From: JBBQVS01 sp038211295
Lineage (GTDB): Bacteria; Chloroflexota; Ktedonobacteria; Ktedonobacterales; Ktedonobacteraceae
Direction of reading: 5' to 3'
DNA length: 17,742 bases
Assembly: GCA_038211295.1 (NCBI GenBank)
Contig: JBBQVS010000082.1
Span: 1 to 17,742, forward strand
Part shown: positions 7,348 through 14,132 of the stretch, piece after piece
Layout of the letters: every line of letters starts with the position of its first letter
How positions within the stretch are numbered: the first letter of the stretch is position 1
Translations under genes and position numbers: made by a program
The notes under the pieces: model-generated
The model's input: the letters and a program-made list of their open reading frames with translations, nothing else
Database searches by the model: none
What the model was told of the DNA's origin: nothing

Positions 7348-7385
7348 AGAGTACGAGCCGAATGAAAATGTTCGACTCGTGCTCT
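7348..7385 (-). terminator. Intrinsic terminator of the thiZXY operon
   Basis: AGAGTACGAG (7348-7357) pairs with CTCGTGCTCT (7376-7385) with one G-U pair. After one mismatch, CGAA and TTCG extend the stem around a TGAAAATG loop. On the minus strand it is followed by ATTTCTTCC. It lies 10 nt past the thiY stop codon. Confidence 0.7.
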
Positions 7386-7394
7386 GTTCGCCTG

Positions 7395-8441
7395 CTAGGA
7401 GAGGAACTTGTTGGTATACATCGCATCGAAATTCAAGCTCTTCACGGTTTTACCCGACGCGTCTTGTACGCCACCGGAGTTAAGAATAAATTCAGGGTAG
7501 CCGTGCCACACTGCCGTGTCTTGCACCCCCCATTTGTGGCCCGCATCGGCATAGCGAACACTCAGATAGTCCTGACTGGCAAGCACCAATCCGCTATCGG
7601 GAAAGGTTCCCTTTGGCGCGACACTAATGAGTGCCTGCGCCGACTCCTGAGCGTGAGTGCGTGCGTACTCGTAACCTCGCGTCGTGGCAACCATGAAACG
7701 GCGCAACAGGTCTGGCTTCTGCTGAATTGTGCTGGGACTGCTGATAATGTTCGGTGTGTAGTAGTCCGCAACACCGTAGTCCGTGACTGGAAAGATGTTG
7801 AGTTGCGTTCCTTGCCGCTGCGCTTGTAAAACTTCCCAGCCTACAAATACCCACGCGAAATCAATACGCTTCGACTCTAATGCCTGCATCGCGTCCACGT
7901 TCAGCGTCACATTCTTAAACGTACCCTGCCCGCCCGCCTTCTTGATGATTTCGCTCACAACCGCCCCCTCGTAAGGCGAACCAAACCCACCATAGATTTT
8001 GCCGTCCAGGTCATGCGGATTTGTAATGCCGGAACTCTTCAGCGTCACCAGAGCCGATGTGTTGTGCTGTACAATCGCCGCGATAGAGACGACAGGTTGC
8101 TTGACGGCGGCATCGGCAACAATGCTTTCCGTCGAACTGATGCCCACGTCAGCCTTCCCACTACTCACCAGAACATCAGATGATACCGTGCTGGAGTAGG
8201 GCAACAGGGTCAGGTCGATACCTTGATCCTCGTACCAGTGTTTTTTTAACGCAACATACATACCAGTATGGTTGGTATTCGGTGTCCAATCAAGTGCAAG
8301 TTGCATCTTTGTAAGTGGCTTTGAACCGTGCGTGGTTGCTGTCATACTCCCTTTTTGTTGTATAAGAAATGCACCGACGATGGCAAGAATGAGTAATATT
8401 GGCAGTCCAATACTTAGCACAAGACGAGTACGAACGTTCAT
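7395..8441 (-). CDS. thiY: ABC transporter substrate-binding protein for a thiamine pyrimidine precursor (NMT1/THI5-like, ThiY)
   Basis: This 348-residue extracytoplasmic binding protein belongs to the NMT1/THI5-like group. The signature DWTPNTNHTG (residues 51-60), followed by MYVALKKHWYEDQGIDL, is the characteristic ThiY/THI5 ligand-pocket entry. Such proteins bind hydroxymethylpyrimidine or its formylamino derivative (FAMP) for thiamine salvage. The upstream TPP riboswitch supports this substrate class over sulfonates or nitrate, which use related folds. The N-terminus has a single hydrophobic segment (about 7-27) and no lipobox cysteine, so it is probably held by an uncleaved anchor or processed as a plain signal peptide. 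ATG 8441 has AAAGGAG just upstream. It is the last gene of the operon, about 20 nt after thiX. Confidence 0.9.
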   Translation of the reverse strand: MNVRTRLVLSIGLPILLILAIVGAFLIQQKGSMTATTHGSKPLTKMQLALDWTPNTNHTGMYVALKKHWYEDQGIDLTLLPYSSTVSSDVLVSSGKADVGISSTESIVADAAVKQPVVSIAAIVQHNTSALVTLKSSGITNPHDLDGKIYGGFGSPYEGAVVSEIIKKAGGQGTFKNVTLNVDAMQALESKRIDFAWVFVGWEVLQAQRQGTQLNIFPVTDYGVADYYTPNIISSPSTIQQKPDLLRRFMVATTRGYEYARTHAQESAQALISVAPKGTFPDSGLVLASQDYLSVRYADAGHKWGVQDTAVWHGYPEFILNSGGVQDASGKTVKSLNFDAMYTNKFLS

Positions 8442-8461
8442 AAAAGGCTCCTTTCATCTGA

Positions 8462-9271
8462 CTATTTCACGGTTGCGCCGTAATACCAGGGTAACGCGAT
8501 ACGTTCAAGCAACGACACAAAGCCAAAGAGTGCCAGGCTCAGCAGCGCGATTACAACAATAACCGCGAACACAAGAATAACCGAGTGCGAATTAAACGAG
8601 GTCTGCATGTAGATACCCAACCCTTGATACGCACCCACATATTCACCGAAAATTGCCCCAGTCACACTATACGTTGCGGCTATACGCAAACCAGAGAAGA
8701 ACGAGGGCATCGCCCCAGGCAGACGCACAAACCAGAGCATTTGCCAGCGCGACGCCTTCATGCTCTGCATGAGTCGCACGAGATCAGGATCAGCACTCAA
8801 CAGGCCATCGGCACACGCAACAGCGATTGGGAAGAAACAATAGAGTGTGACCACAAGCACCTTTGGGCCAAGATCGAAACCAAACCAGATTAGTAGAAGC
8901 GGTGCTAGAGCAATTATTGGAATGGTCTGCGACGTAACAATAAGCGGGTATACAGCGCGGCGAGCTAAAGGTGATACATCAATTAGTATCGCGAGCAATA
9001 CGCCAAGAAGCGTTGCAGAGGCGAGGCCAAGCACCGTTTCTAACAATGTTTGCAGTGTGTGACCAGCGATTACATCCCAGTTCTCGAAAAGAGCCTGTAC
9101 AATCGCCGTAGGTGCTGGTAAAACGGCGGTACTCACGCCTCCCGCATGTACAATGACTTCCCAGAGGGCAAACAGCGCAAAGACAAACACAAAGGCCGGG
9201 CCGTAGCTGGCAATATTCCGTATATACCTGTGTCCAGGCACAATAAAAGGTTGAGGTCGCGCATACATCAT
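8462..9271 (-). CDS. thiX: ABC transporter permease for a thiamine precursor (ThiX)
   Basis: This is a 269-residue membrane permease of the BPD_transp_1 type with about six helices. The cytoplasmic EAA-like loop that contacts the ATPase is recognisable as AATYSVTGAIFGEYVGAYQG followed by LG, typical of the ThiX/SsuC/TauC subfamily. Its start overlaps the ATPase stop codon in an ATGA arrangement (ATG 9271-9269, TGA 9270-9268), so the two are translationally coupled; a second ATG lies one codon downstream. Sequence alone would not separate a thiamine-precursor permease from a sulfonate permease. The neighbouring ThiY-type binding protein and the TPP riboswitch decide it. Confidence 0.9.
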   Translation of the reverse strand: MMYARPQPFIVPGHRYIRNIASYGPAFVFVFALFALWEVIVHAGGVSTAVLPAPTAIVQALFENWDVIAGHTLQTLLETVLGLASATLLGVLLAILIDVSPLARRAVYPLIVTSQTIPIIALAPLLLIWFGFDLGPKVLVVTLYCFFPIAVACADGLLSADPDLVRLMQSMKASRWQMLWFVRLPGAMPSFFSGLRIAATYSVTGAIFGEYVGAYQGLGIYMQTSFNSHSVILVFAVIVVIALLSLALFGFVSLLERIALPWYYGATVK

Positions 9272-10038
9272 AACGCTTCTTCTTTCATAAGTAACTCAAG
9301 TAACTCCTGCTCTAAGCGTATTGCGGGTTCGAGAGAAAGCTGTTCACGCCGACGCGGACGTGGGAGATCGACGGAGACAACACGCAAGACACGAGCTGGT
9401 CGCGCACTCAATACGTAGACGCGGTCAGATAAGAGCAGGGCTTCACGTACATCATGCGTCACGAATAGGACGCTTGCGCGAATTGATTGCCACAAGTCGA
9501 GGAGCCACAGCTGTAACGAGAGCCGCGTCAGAGCATCAAGCGCACCAAACGGCTCATCCAGTAAGAGAAAGCTCGAATTGAAGAGGACGGTACGCAACAG
9601 AGCCACACGTTGCCGCATTCCCCCCGAAAGAGTCGCGGGATAATGCTGAGCGAAGTCGGCGAGGCCAAAGCGTTTGAGCAAGTCCCGCGCGTTATGCTGC
9701 GCCTGTCCGCGTGGCACACGACGTACATCCAGCCCTAACAACACGTTCTCCTCGACGGTACGCCAGGGCAGGAGCAGAGGTTGTTGCGGCATATAACCCG
9801 ACAAACCTGCTCGCTTGCCATTCGCAACACCGTCAATCACAATGGTGCCGTCTGTTGGTTCATCGACGCCTGCAACAATATTGAAAAGCGTGCTTTTGCC
9901 ACAGCCGCTCGGCCCAATCAGCGTCACAAATTCGCCTCTAGCAACGGTCAGATCAATGGGCGCGAGTGCCTCGACTAGTTTGCGCCCACTATGATACGTT
10001 TTTGTGACGCCCTGTACAGATAATTTGAGTGAGTCCAT
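9268..10038 (-). CDS. thiZ: ABC transporter ATP-binding protein for a thiamine precursor (ThiZ)
   Basis: This 256-residue ABC ATPase powers the transporter. It has Walker A GPSGCGKST (residues 42-50), a Q-loop in GYMPQQPLLLPW, the signature LSGGMRQR, Walker B with switch FLLLDEPFGALD, and the H-loop in FVTHDVREA. All catalytic elements are present. The start chosen is ATG 10038, with GAGGG 6 nt upstream; an in-frame ATG at 10065 would add nine residues (MCCMQTRDA) but lies almost on the terminator. It is the first gene of the operon, directly behind the riboswitch terminator, and its stop overlaps the permease start. Confidence 0.92.
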   Translation of the reverse strand: MDSLKLSVQGVTKTYHSGRKLVEALAPIDLTVARGEFVTLIGPSGCGKSTLFNIVAGVDEPTDGTIVIDGVANGKRAGLSGYMPQQPLLLPWRTVEENVLLGLDVRRVPRGQAQHNARDLLKRFGLADFAQHYPATLSGGMRQRVALLRTVLFNSSFLLLDEPFGALDALTRLSLQLWLLDLWQSIRASVLFVTHDVREALLLSDRVYVLSARPARVLRVVSVDLPRPRRREQLSLEPAIRLEQELLELLMKEEAL

Positions 10039-10067
10039 AGCATCCCTCGTCTGCATACAACACATAC

Positions 10068-10103
10068 AAAAAGCCGCAACCTCAGTAGAAAAGAGGTTGC
10101 GGC
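10068..10103 (-). terminator. Riboswitch-controlled intrinsic terminator (attenuator)
   Basis: On the minus strand, GCCGCAACCTC and GAGGTTGCGGC form a perfect 11-bp stem with a 9-nt loop, followed directly by TTTTT (complement of 10068-10072). It sits between the TPP aptamer and thiZ. Six bases of its 5' side (GGCCGC, complement of 10099-10104) can pair with GCGGTC just 3' of the aptamer (complement of 10136-10141), a candidate antiterminator. Confidence 0.9.
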
Positions 10104-10140
10104 CTTAGAATTTGCATGAGACGCTGGAAGACCGTGACCG

Positions 10141-10234
10141 CTTTCCTACGCTGGTATTATCCAGAATCAGGTTCGAGGGTCAGCGACAAAGTATGCATGT
10201 CGCCTCTCAGCCCAACGGCTCCCCTAGCGGAAAG
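10141..10234 (-). promoter_or_regulatory. TPP (thiamine pyrophosphate) riboswitch, THI box
   Basis: Reading the minus strand, the conserved blocks of the THI box are all present and in order: GGGGAGCC, then GGGCTGAGAGG, a variable hairpin (GCGACATG...GTCGC), CTGACCCTCGAACCTGAT, and CTGGATAATACCAGCG. The outer P1 strands TTTCCGCT and AGCG..GGAAA can pair. Binding of TPP to this aptamer normally lowers expression of thiamine synthesis or uptake genes. Here the downstream intrinsic terminator shows control by premature termination. It lies about 100 nt before thiZ and confirms the substrate class of the transporter. Confidence 0.97.
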
Positions 10235-10280
10235 AATGTTTTCGGGTAGTGAAATGTTCAATGGTTCTTGTGTTATTCAT

Positions 10281-10310
10281 AGTATATAGGATAGGCGCAG
10301 GAAAGTGCAA
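10281..10310 (-). promoter_or_regulatory. Probable promoter of the riboswitch-thiZXY operon
   Basis: On the minus strand, TATACT (complement of 10281-10286) is preceded by an 18-nt spacer and a weak TTGCAC (complement of 10305-10310). The position, about 40 nt upstream of the aptamer, is what a riboswitch transcript needs. The -35 is poor, so confidence is modest. Confidence 0.4.
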
Positions 10311-10495
10311 GGGCGCGTTTCCTCCATCATGTGGTAGGGTAACATCAAGGAATTAGTAGATAGAGCATCAAATGAAAGTGAGGCGAAGCAGGTTTTTGGT
10401 AGATTTTATTGTGTGATTACTCTATGTCTGTTTTCATCACGGAAACACGTATTTGAGCAATCAAGAAAAGAGGAGCGTACTCTATACCTCAAGGC

Positions 10496-10656
10496 ATGCG
10501 TATGGACGCTAGGCTTGCCCGACGAATAGCTGCCAAAAGAAAAAAGCTTGACGAGTATAGGCCGTTGTCAGCCGCGACTGTCGCACGGCTACATGGGGTT
10601 TTCGCGTATTATTTACGTACAATAGCACTGCAATCGAAGGGAACATACTCACATTG
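10496..10656 (+). pseudogene. Frameshifted, truncated Fic-family protein (N-terminal remnant)
   Basis: From ATG 10496 the reading frame gives ARLARRIAAKRKKLDEYRPL and SAATVARLH. This fits the N-terminal region of Fic/DOC-family proteins, which reads like K-x-x-L-D-x-x-R-P-L. The frame is then lost near 10596-10605. In another frame (from about 10603) the sequence continues RVLFTYNSTAIEGNILTL, the highly characteristic inhibitory-region motif (S/T)xxxE(G/N) of Fic enzymes, with IEGN at 10633-10644. The homology stops at 10656, so the Fic core with its HPFxxGNGR motif is absent. This is a remnant, not a functional AMP-transferase. It is joined directly to a second, unrelated remnant. Confidence 0.75.
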
Positions 10657-10848
10657 GATCAGCAATCGAACGTGGCCTTGATCTTTACTATGAAACCTTG
10701 CTAAAAGTCGATGTATTCATTCCCAAAGATCGTCCGTTCGCAAAGCAAGAGGAGCAATATAACCGACAGACCATGCTGGTTAAAGGAACAAGACCATTTT
10801 TGTAACCTCTCCCGAAGACATTATCTTAAACAAGCTTGATCTGGGCCT
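10657..10848 (+). pseudogene. Frameshifted remnant of a nucleotidyltransferase-like hypothetical protein
   Basis: The frame from 10657 reads AIERGLDLYYETLLKVDVFI then PKDRPF and runs to a TAA at 10802-10804. The continuation, after a frame change near 10797, reads FVTSPEDIILNKLDLG. The pairing of KVDVF with a later SPEDIILxKL matches a widespread family of small proteins with a nucleotidyltransferase-like fold (annotated as hypothetical, AbiEii-like or DUF6036-like); the name is from memory and not certain. Both ends are missing: the N-terminal GGSxA region is absent, and after KLDLG the sequence enters a perfect inverted repeat. It cannot make a working protein. Confidence 0.6.
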
Positions 10849-10896
10849 TGCACCATTGGTTACAGGAACTTTTAGTTCCTGTAACCAATGGTGCAA
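10848..10896. repeat. Perfect inverted repeat, 23-bp arms, 3-nt loop
   Basis: GCACCATTGGTTACAGGAACT (10850-10870) is followed by TTT and then its exact reverse complement (10874-10894). One more T-A pair at each of two outer positions extends the arms to 23 bp (10848-10896). There is no T-tract, so it is not a typical terminator. It lies at the broken end of the pseudogene remnant. It may have arisen by a template-switch (snap-back) event. Confidence 0.95.
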
Positions 10897-10948
10897 AGAG
10901 CACCTGTAGACGTGGGACTCGCAGACATAAAAGAACGAAGAAACACAC

Positions 10949-10984
10949 AAAAAGAGAAGAGGCATGTCAGCCTCTTCTCTTTTT
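10949..10984. terminator. Bidirectional intrinsic terminator behind nuoN
   Basis: AAAAAGAGAAGAGGC (10949-10963) and GCCTCTTCTCTTTTT (10970-10984) form a perfect 15-bp stem with a 6-nt loop. Each strand ends in a T run. It lies about 14 nt past the nuoN stop codon and is the operon's transcription terminator. Confidence 0.9.
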
Positions 10985-10997
10985 GTAGTAGCCAGAA

Positions 10998-12506
10998 CTA
11001 GCGACCAAGCAGGAACGCTAGCAAACTGCTTGCGGCAGGCGTTGCAGCGTTGATAATGAATTGGGCCGCAACAGTCAGCACAACCAGGGCGGCAGCCGCA
11101 AAGGTGATCGACGTGCTGAGGCCAATTGGCATCTTGAGACGGTCAAGTTTGAGCGGCGCATCAAAGTACATCGACTTGATGATACGTCCATAATAGACCA
11201 GCGAAACGATGCTATTGAGTAGCGCGACGATAACAAGCCAGTTCAGGCCAAGCCCCCAGGCGGTACTGAAGATGATGACCTTGCTCCAGAAGCCCGCGAG
11301 TGGTGGAATGCCAGCAAGCGAAGCCAGACACGCGGCAGTACACGCAGCCAGTAGTGGCGAACGACGCGCCAGCCCCCGGAAGTCTTCGATTTTGTCGCCA
11401 CCCGTCAGATCGCCAAGCGCGATGATACCGGAGAACGCCCCCAGGTTTGTTACCACGTAGATCAGGATAAAGAACAGCACGGCGGCGTTGCCATCGGACT
11501 TGTTGCTGGCGAAACTAGCAACGAAGCCCACAAGGATATACCCCGCCTGCGCGATACTCGAATAGGCCATCATGCGTTTCGCATTGGTCTGCACAGCCGC
11601 GACAAAGTTGCCGAGCGTCATGGTCAGCACCGCGACAATCGAGATAACTACGACTAGCGATGTGAGATTGACCTGTCCAAGTCCACCATCGATGAAGACG
11701 CGGATAAGGGCCGCGAAGCCTGCCGCCTTTGAGCCAACCGAGAAAAACGCCGTTGCCGGCGTGGGCGACCCCTCGTAGATGTCGGGCGACCACATATGGA
11801 ACGGAACCGCCGATATCTTGAAGCCGAAACCCGCAAGTATTAACACACCCGCGATAAGCTCCATCAGGTTGCCCTGTACAGAGGTAATCACGTTGCTTGT
11901 GTGCATTCCATTTTTAATCAACGTCGCGATACCCATGAGATCGGTTGTACCCGTGAGACCGTAGAGGAGAGCGAACCCGTAGAGTAGGATAGCCGATGAC
12001 ATCGCACCGAGTAGCACGTACTTTACAGCCGCCTCCGCCGATTTCTCGTTTGAGCGAATGAGGCCCGCCATCACGTATAGTGGAATACTCGTCAGTTCGA
12101 GCGAGATGTAAATGGTAATAAGCTCGGTTGTACTCGCCATCAGCATCATACCGACAACAGAGAACAGCATCAGCGTATAGAACTCACCATCAGCTTTCAC
12201 GTACTTTTTGACGTACTCATATGATGCCAGAACCATCACAACGGCAATCAGTAAGAAGATAATCTTAAAGAACACAGCGTAGGAATCAACCGAAAGCATA
12301 TTAGAAAAAGCATGGTTGGCGTGCGAGAAGTCCAGGATAAAGATTTGCGAAATCGTCAGCGCGACAGGCACGATTAAACCAATCAGTGCCGTCGCCGCCA
12401 CAACGATGCGCCGTTTTGTAAACAAGTCTACCGTCATCACCACCAGAGCGAGCAGGGTCAGGCTCAACTCTGGTGAGAGCAAGTAGAGATCAGACAACTT
12501 GAGCAT
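10998..12506 (-). CDS. nuoN: NADH-quinone oxidoreductase subunit N
   Basis: NuoN is one of three antiporter-like subunits of complex I that pump protons. The 502-residue protein has about 14 membrane helices. Key residues match the family: Glu137 in ISLELTSIPLY (E. coli Glu133), Lys230 in GFKISAVPFHMWSPDIYEG (E. coli Lys217) and Lys260 in VGSKAAGFAALIR (E. coli Lys247). The stretch PFHMWSPDIYEGSPTP is the family signature. ATG 12506 is preceded by AGGGAG. It is the last gene of the nuoJKLMN cluster, 27 nt after nuoM, and is followed by the bidirectional terminator. Confidence 0.96.
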   Translation of the reverse strand: MLKLSDLYLLSPELSLTLLALVVMTVDLFTKRRIVVAATALIGLIVPVALTISQIFILDFSHANHAFSNMLSVDSYAVFFKIIFLLIAVVMVLASYEYVKKYVKADGEFYTLMLFSVVGMMLMASTTELITIYISLELTSIPLYVMAGLIRSNEKSAEAAVKYVLLGAMSSAILLYGFALLYGLTGTTDLMGIATLIKNGMHTSNVITSVQGNLMELIAGVLILAGFGFKISAVPFHMWSPDIYEGSPTPATAFFSVGSKAAGFAALIRVFIDGGLGQVNLTSLVVVISIVAVLTMTLGNFVAAVQTNAKRMMAYSSIAQAGYILVGFVASFASNKSDGNAAVLFFILIYVVTNLGAFSGIIALGDLTGGDKIEDFRGLARRSPLLAACTAACLASLAGIPPLAGFWSKVIIFSTAWGLGLNWLVIVALLNSIVSLVYYGRIIKSMYFDAPLKLDRLKMPIGLSTSITFAAAALVVLTVAAQFIINAATPAASSLLAFLLGR

Positions 12507-12533
12507 ACAGGTACTCCCTACAGTAGTATCTCT

Positions 12534-14120
12534 CTACTTCACAAAAGCCAGGGCCGAGTGCATAAGCTGGCTCAAGCTTGGTGTAATTACGTTAATAAGG
12601 GCCGTTGGATAGATACCGACAAACACAATCACACCTGCAAGTGCGAAGAGCGGAATCAGTTCGCGTGGACTCGCGTCGGGCAACCAGTCCCATTTTTTGT
12701 TGAACGGGCCGTAGAAAACGCGTTTAATCATCCATAGTAGGTAGCTCGCAGTCAAAATCATGGTAAAGACGGAAACGATAGTGACGGCGGTCCAGATTTT
12801 GAAGCTTCCGGTAAAGACCATGTATTCCGCGACAAAACCAGCCAGCCCCGGCAAACCCAGCGAGGCGAGGGCCGCGAAGGTGAATAGAGTGGCAAGCATG
12901 GGCATTCGCTTGGCAACACCACCGAAGATCACGATTTCGCGTGTGTGCGCCTTATCGTAGATGACGCCGACACAGAAGAAGAGCAGGGCGGTGATAATGC
13001 CGTGACTGAACATCTGCACCGTCGCGCCCGTCAGAGCCGCCATGCGGAATGCCATATCGCCCGTGCCAGTGGCAGCCGCGACACCCAGCAGAATAATACC
13101 CATGTGGCTTACACTTGAGTACGCGATCAGCTTTTTCATGTCGCTCTGCACCAGACAGATACCCGCGCCATAGATGATGTTGATAACCGCGAGTACCGCT
13201 AGCACGCCCGAAAATTCGTGGGCGCCCTGCGGAAACAGTATCAGACAAAAACGAATCAAGCCATATGCGCCCATCTTGAGTAGGACGCCCGCCAGTATAA
13301 CGCTAACTTCGGTTGGTGCGTCCGTATGCGCGTCAGGCAACCAGGTGTGCAGGGGAAACATCGGTATCTTCACCGCGAACGCCGCGAAGACGAGCAGAAA
13401 CGCAATTAATTGCAAGCTCAATGTCACACCGATAAGCGGTATCTGTACACTTCCAACGAGCAAATGAGTCGAGAGATCAGTCAGTCGCGCCGAAGTCTGA
13501 CCGGACTGCAAGTAGACGAAAATGAACCCTGCTAGCATGAAAACGCTCCCAAAGAACGTGTAAAGCAGGAACTTCCATGCTGAATAGATGCGGCCTGGCA
13601 CACCATGCTTGATAGCATCGTTGCCCCAGATACCGATGAGCAGGAACATCGGCGCTAGCTCCACTTCCCAGAATAGGAAGAACAGGAACAGGTCGAGCGA
13701 GACAAAGACGCCCATAACGCCCGACTCAAGCAACAGAATCAGAGCCAGGTATTCCTTGACGCGCGTCTTCTCCCAGCCACCGATTACAGCAAGCATGGTG
13801 ATAAGCGCGTTCAGAACAACCAACGGCAGACTCAGACCATCAACACCCACAAAGTAGTGAATATTGAAGTGAAACGAACCCGCGTTAAAGTTAATCCATA
13901 ATGCATCAAAGGAGTCGGGCAGATGCCTCAAGTCTCCAAAGTTGCTGAAGCCGCCATCGCTCAAGATACGAAAGAACATGATAATCGAAAGCGCGAACAC
14001 GAGCGCGGAAAACACAAGCGCGACCCAACGCGCAATCTTGGTCGGGGTCGCATATACTCCTACAGCACCGATCACGGGCAGCAAGAGAATCCAGGTTATA
14101 TCGTTTGTGAATATATTCAC
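12534..14120 (-). CDS. nuoM: NADH-quinone oxidoreductase subunit M
   Basis: This 528-residue antiporter-like complex I subunit has about 14 helices. Glu152 in FLFWEVELAPMFLL matches E. coli Glu144. Lys251 in AVKIPMFPLHTWLPDAHTDAPT matches Lys234, and Lys282 in LLKMGAYGLIR matches Lys265. These are essential pumping residues in E. coli. The start is GTG 14120, with AGAGGA about 8 nt upstream; no better ATG with a ribosome binding site exists nearby. The gap to the nuoL stop is 12 nt. The N-terminal hydrophilic loop at about 55-90 is normal for the family. Confidence 0.96.
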   Translation of the reverse strand: MNIFTNDITWILLLPVIGAVGVYATPTKIARWVALVFSALVFALSIIMFFRILSDGGFSNFGDLRHLPDSFDALWINFNAGSFHFNIHYFVGVDGLSLPLVVLNALITMLAVIGGWEKTRVKEYLALILLLESGVMGVFVSLDLFLFFLFWEVELAPMFLLIGIWGNDAIKHGVPGRIYSAWKFLLYTFFGSVFMLAGFIFVYLQSGQTSARLTDLSTHLLVGSVQIPLIGVTLSLQLIAFLLVFAAFAVKIPMFPLHTWLPDAHTDAPTEVSVILAGVLLKMGAYGLIRFCLILFPQGAHEFSGVLAVLAVINIIYGAGICLVQSDMKKLIAYSSVSHMGIILLGVAAATGTGDMAFRMAALTGATVQMFSHGIITALLFFCVGVIYDKAHTREIVIFGGVAKRMPMLATLFTFAALASLGLPGLAGFVAEYMVFTGSFKIWTAVTIVSVFTMILTASYLLWMIKRVFYGPFNKKWDWLPDASPRELIPLFALAGVIVFVGIYPTALINVITPSLSQLMHSALAFVK

Positions 14121-14132
14121 TGTCTTATTCCT

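Noticed and set aside
8462..10038. Sulfonate or taurine (SsuBC/TauBC) transporter as the identity of the permease and ATPase
   Set aside because: The domains are related, but the DWTPNTNHTG binding protein and the TPP riboswitch point to a thiamine pyrimidine precursor.
10780..10965. 61-codon minus-strand open frame over the palindrome and terminator
   Set aside because: It reads through a perfect inverted repeat and lies antisense to the pseudogene remnant; no support as a gene.
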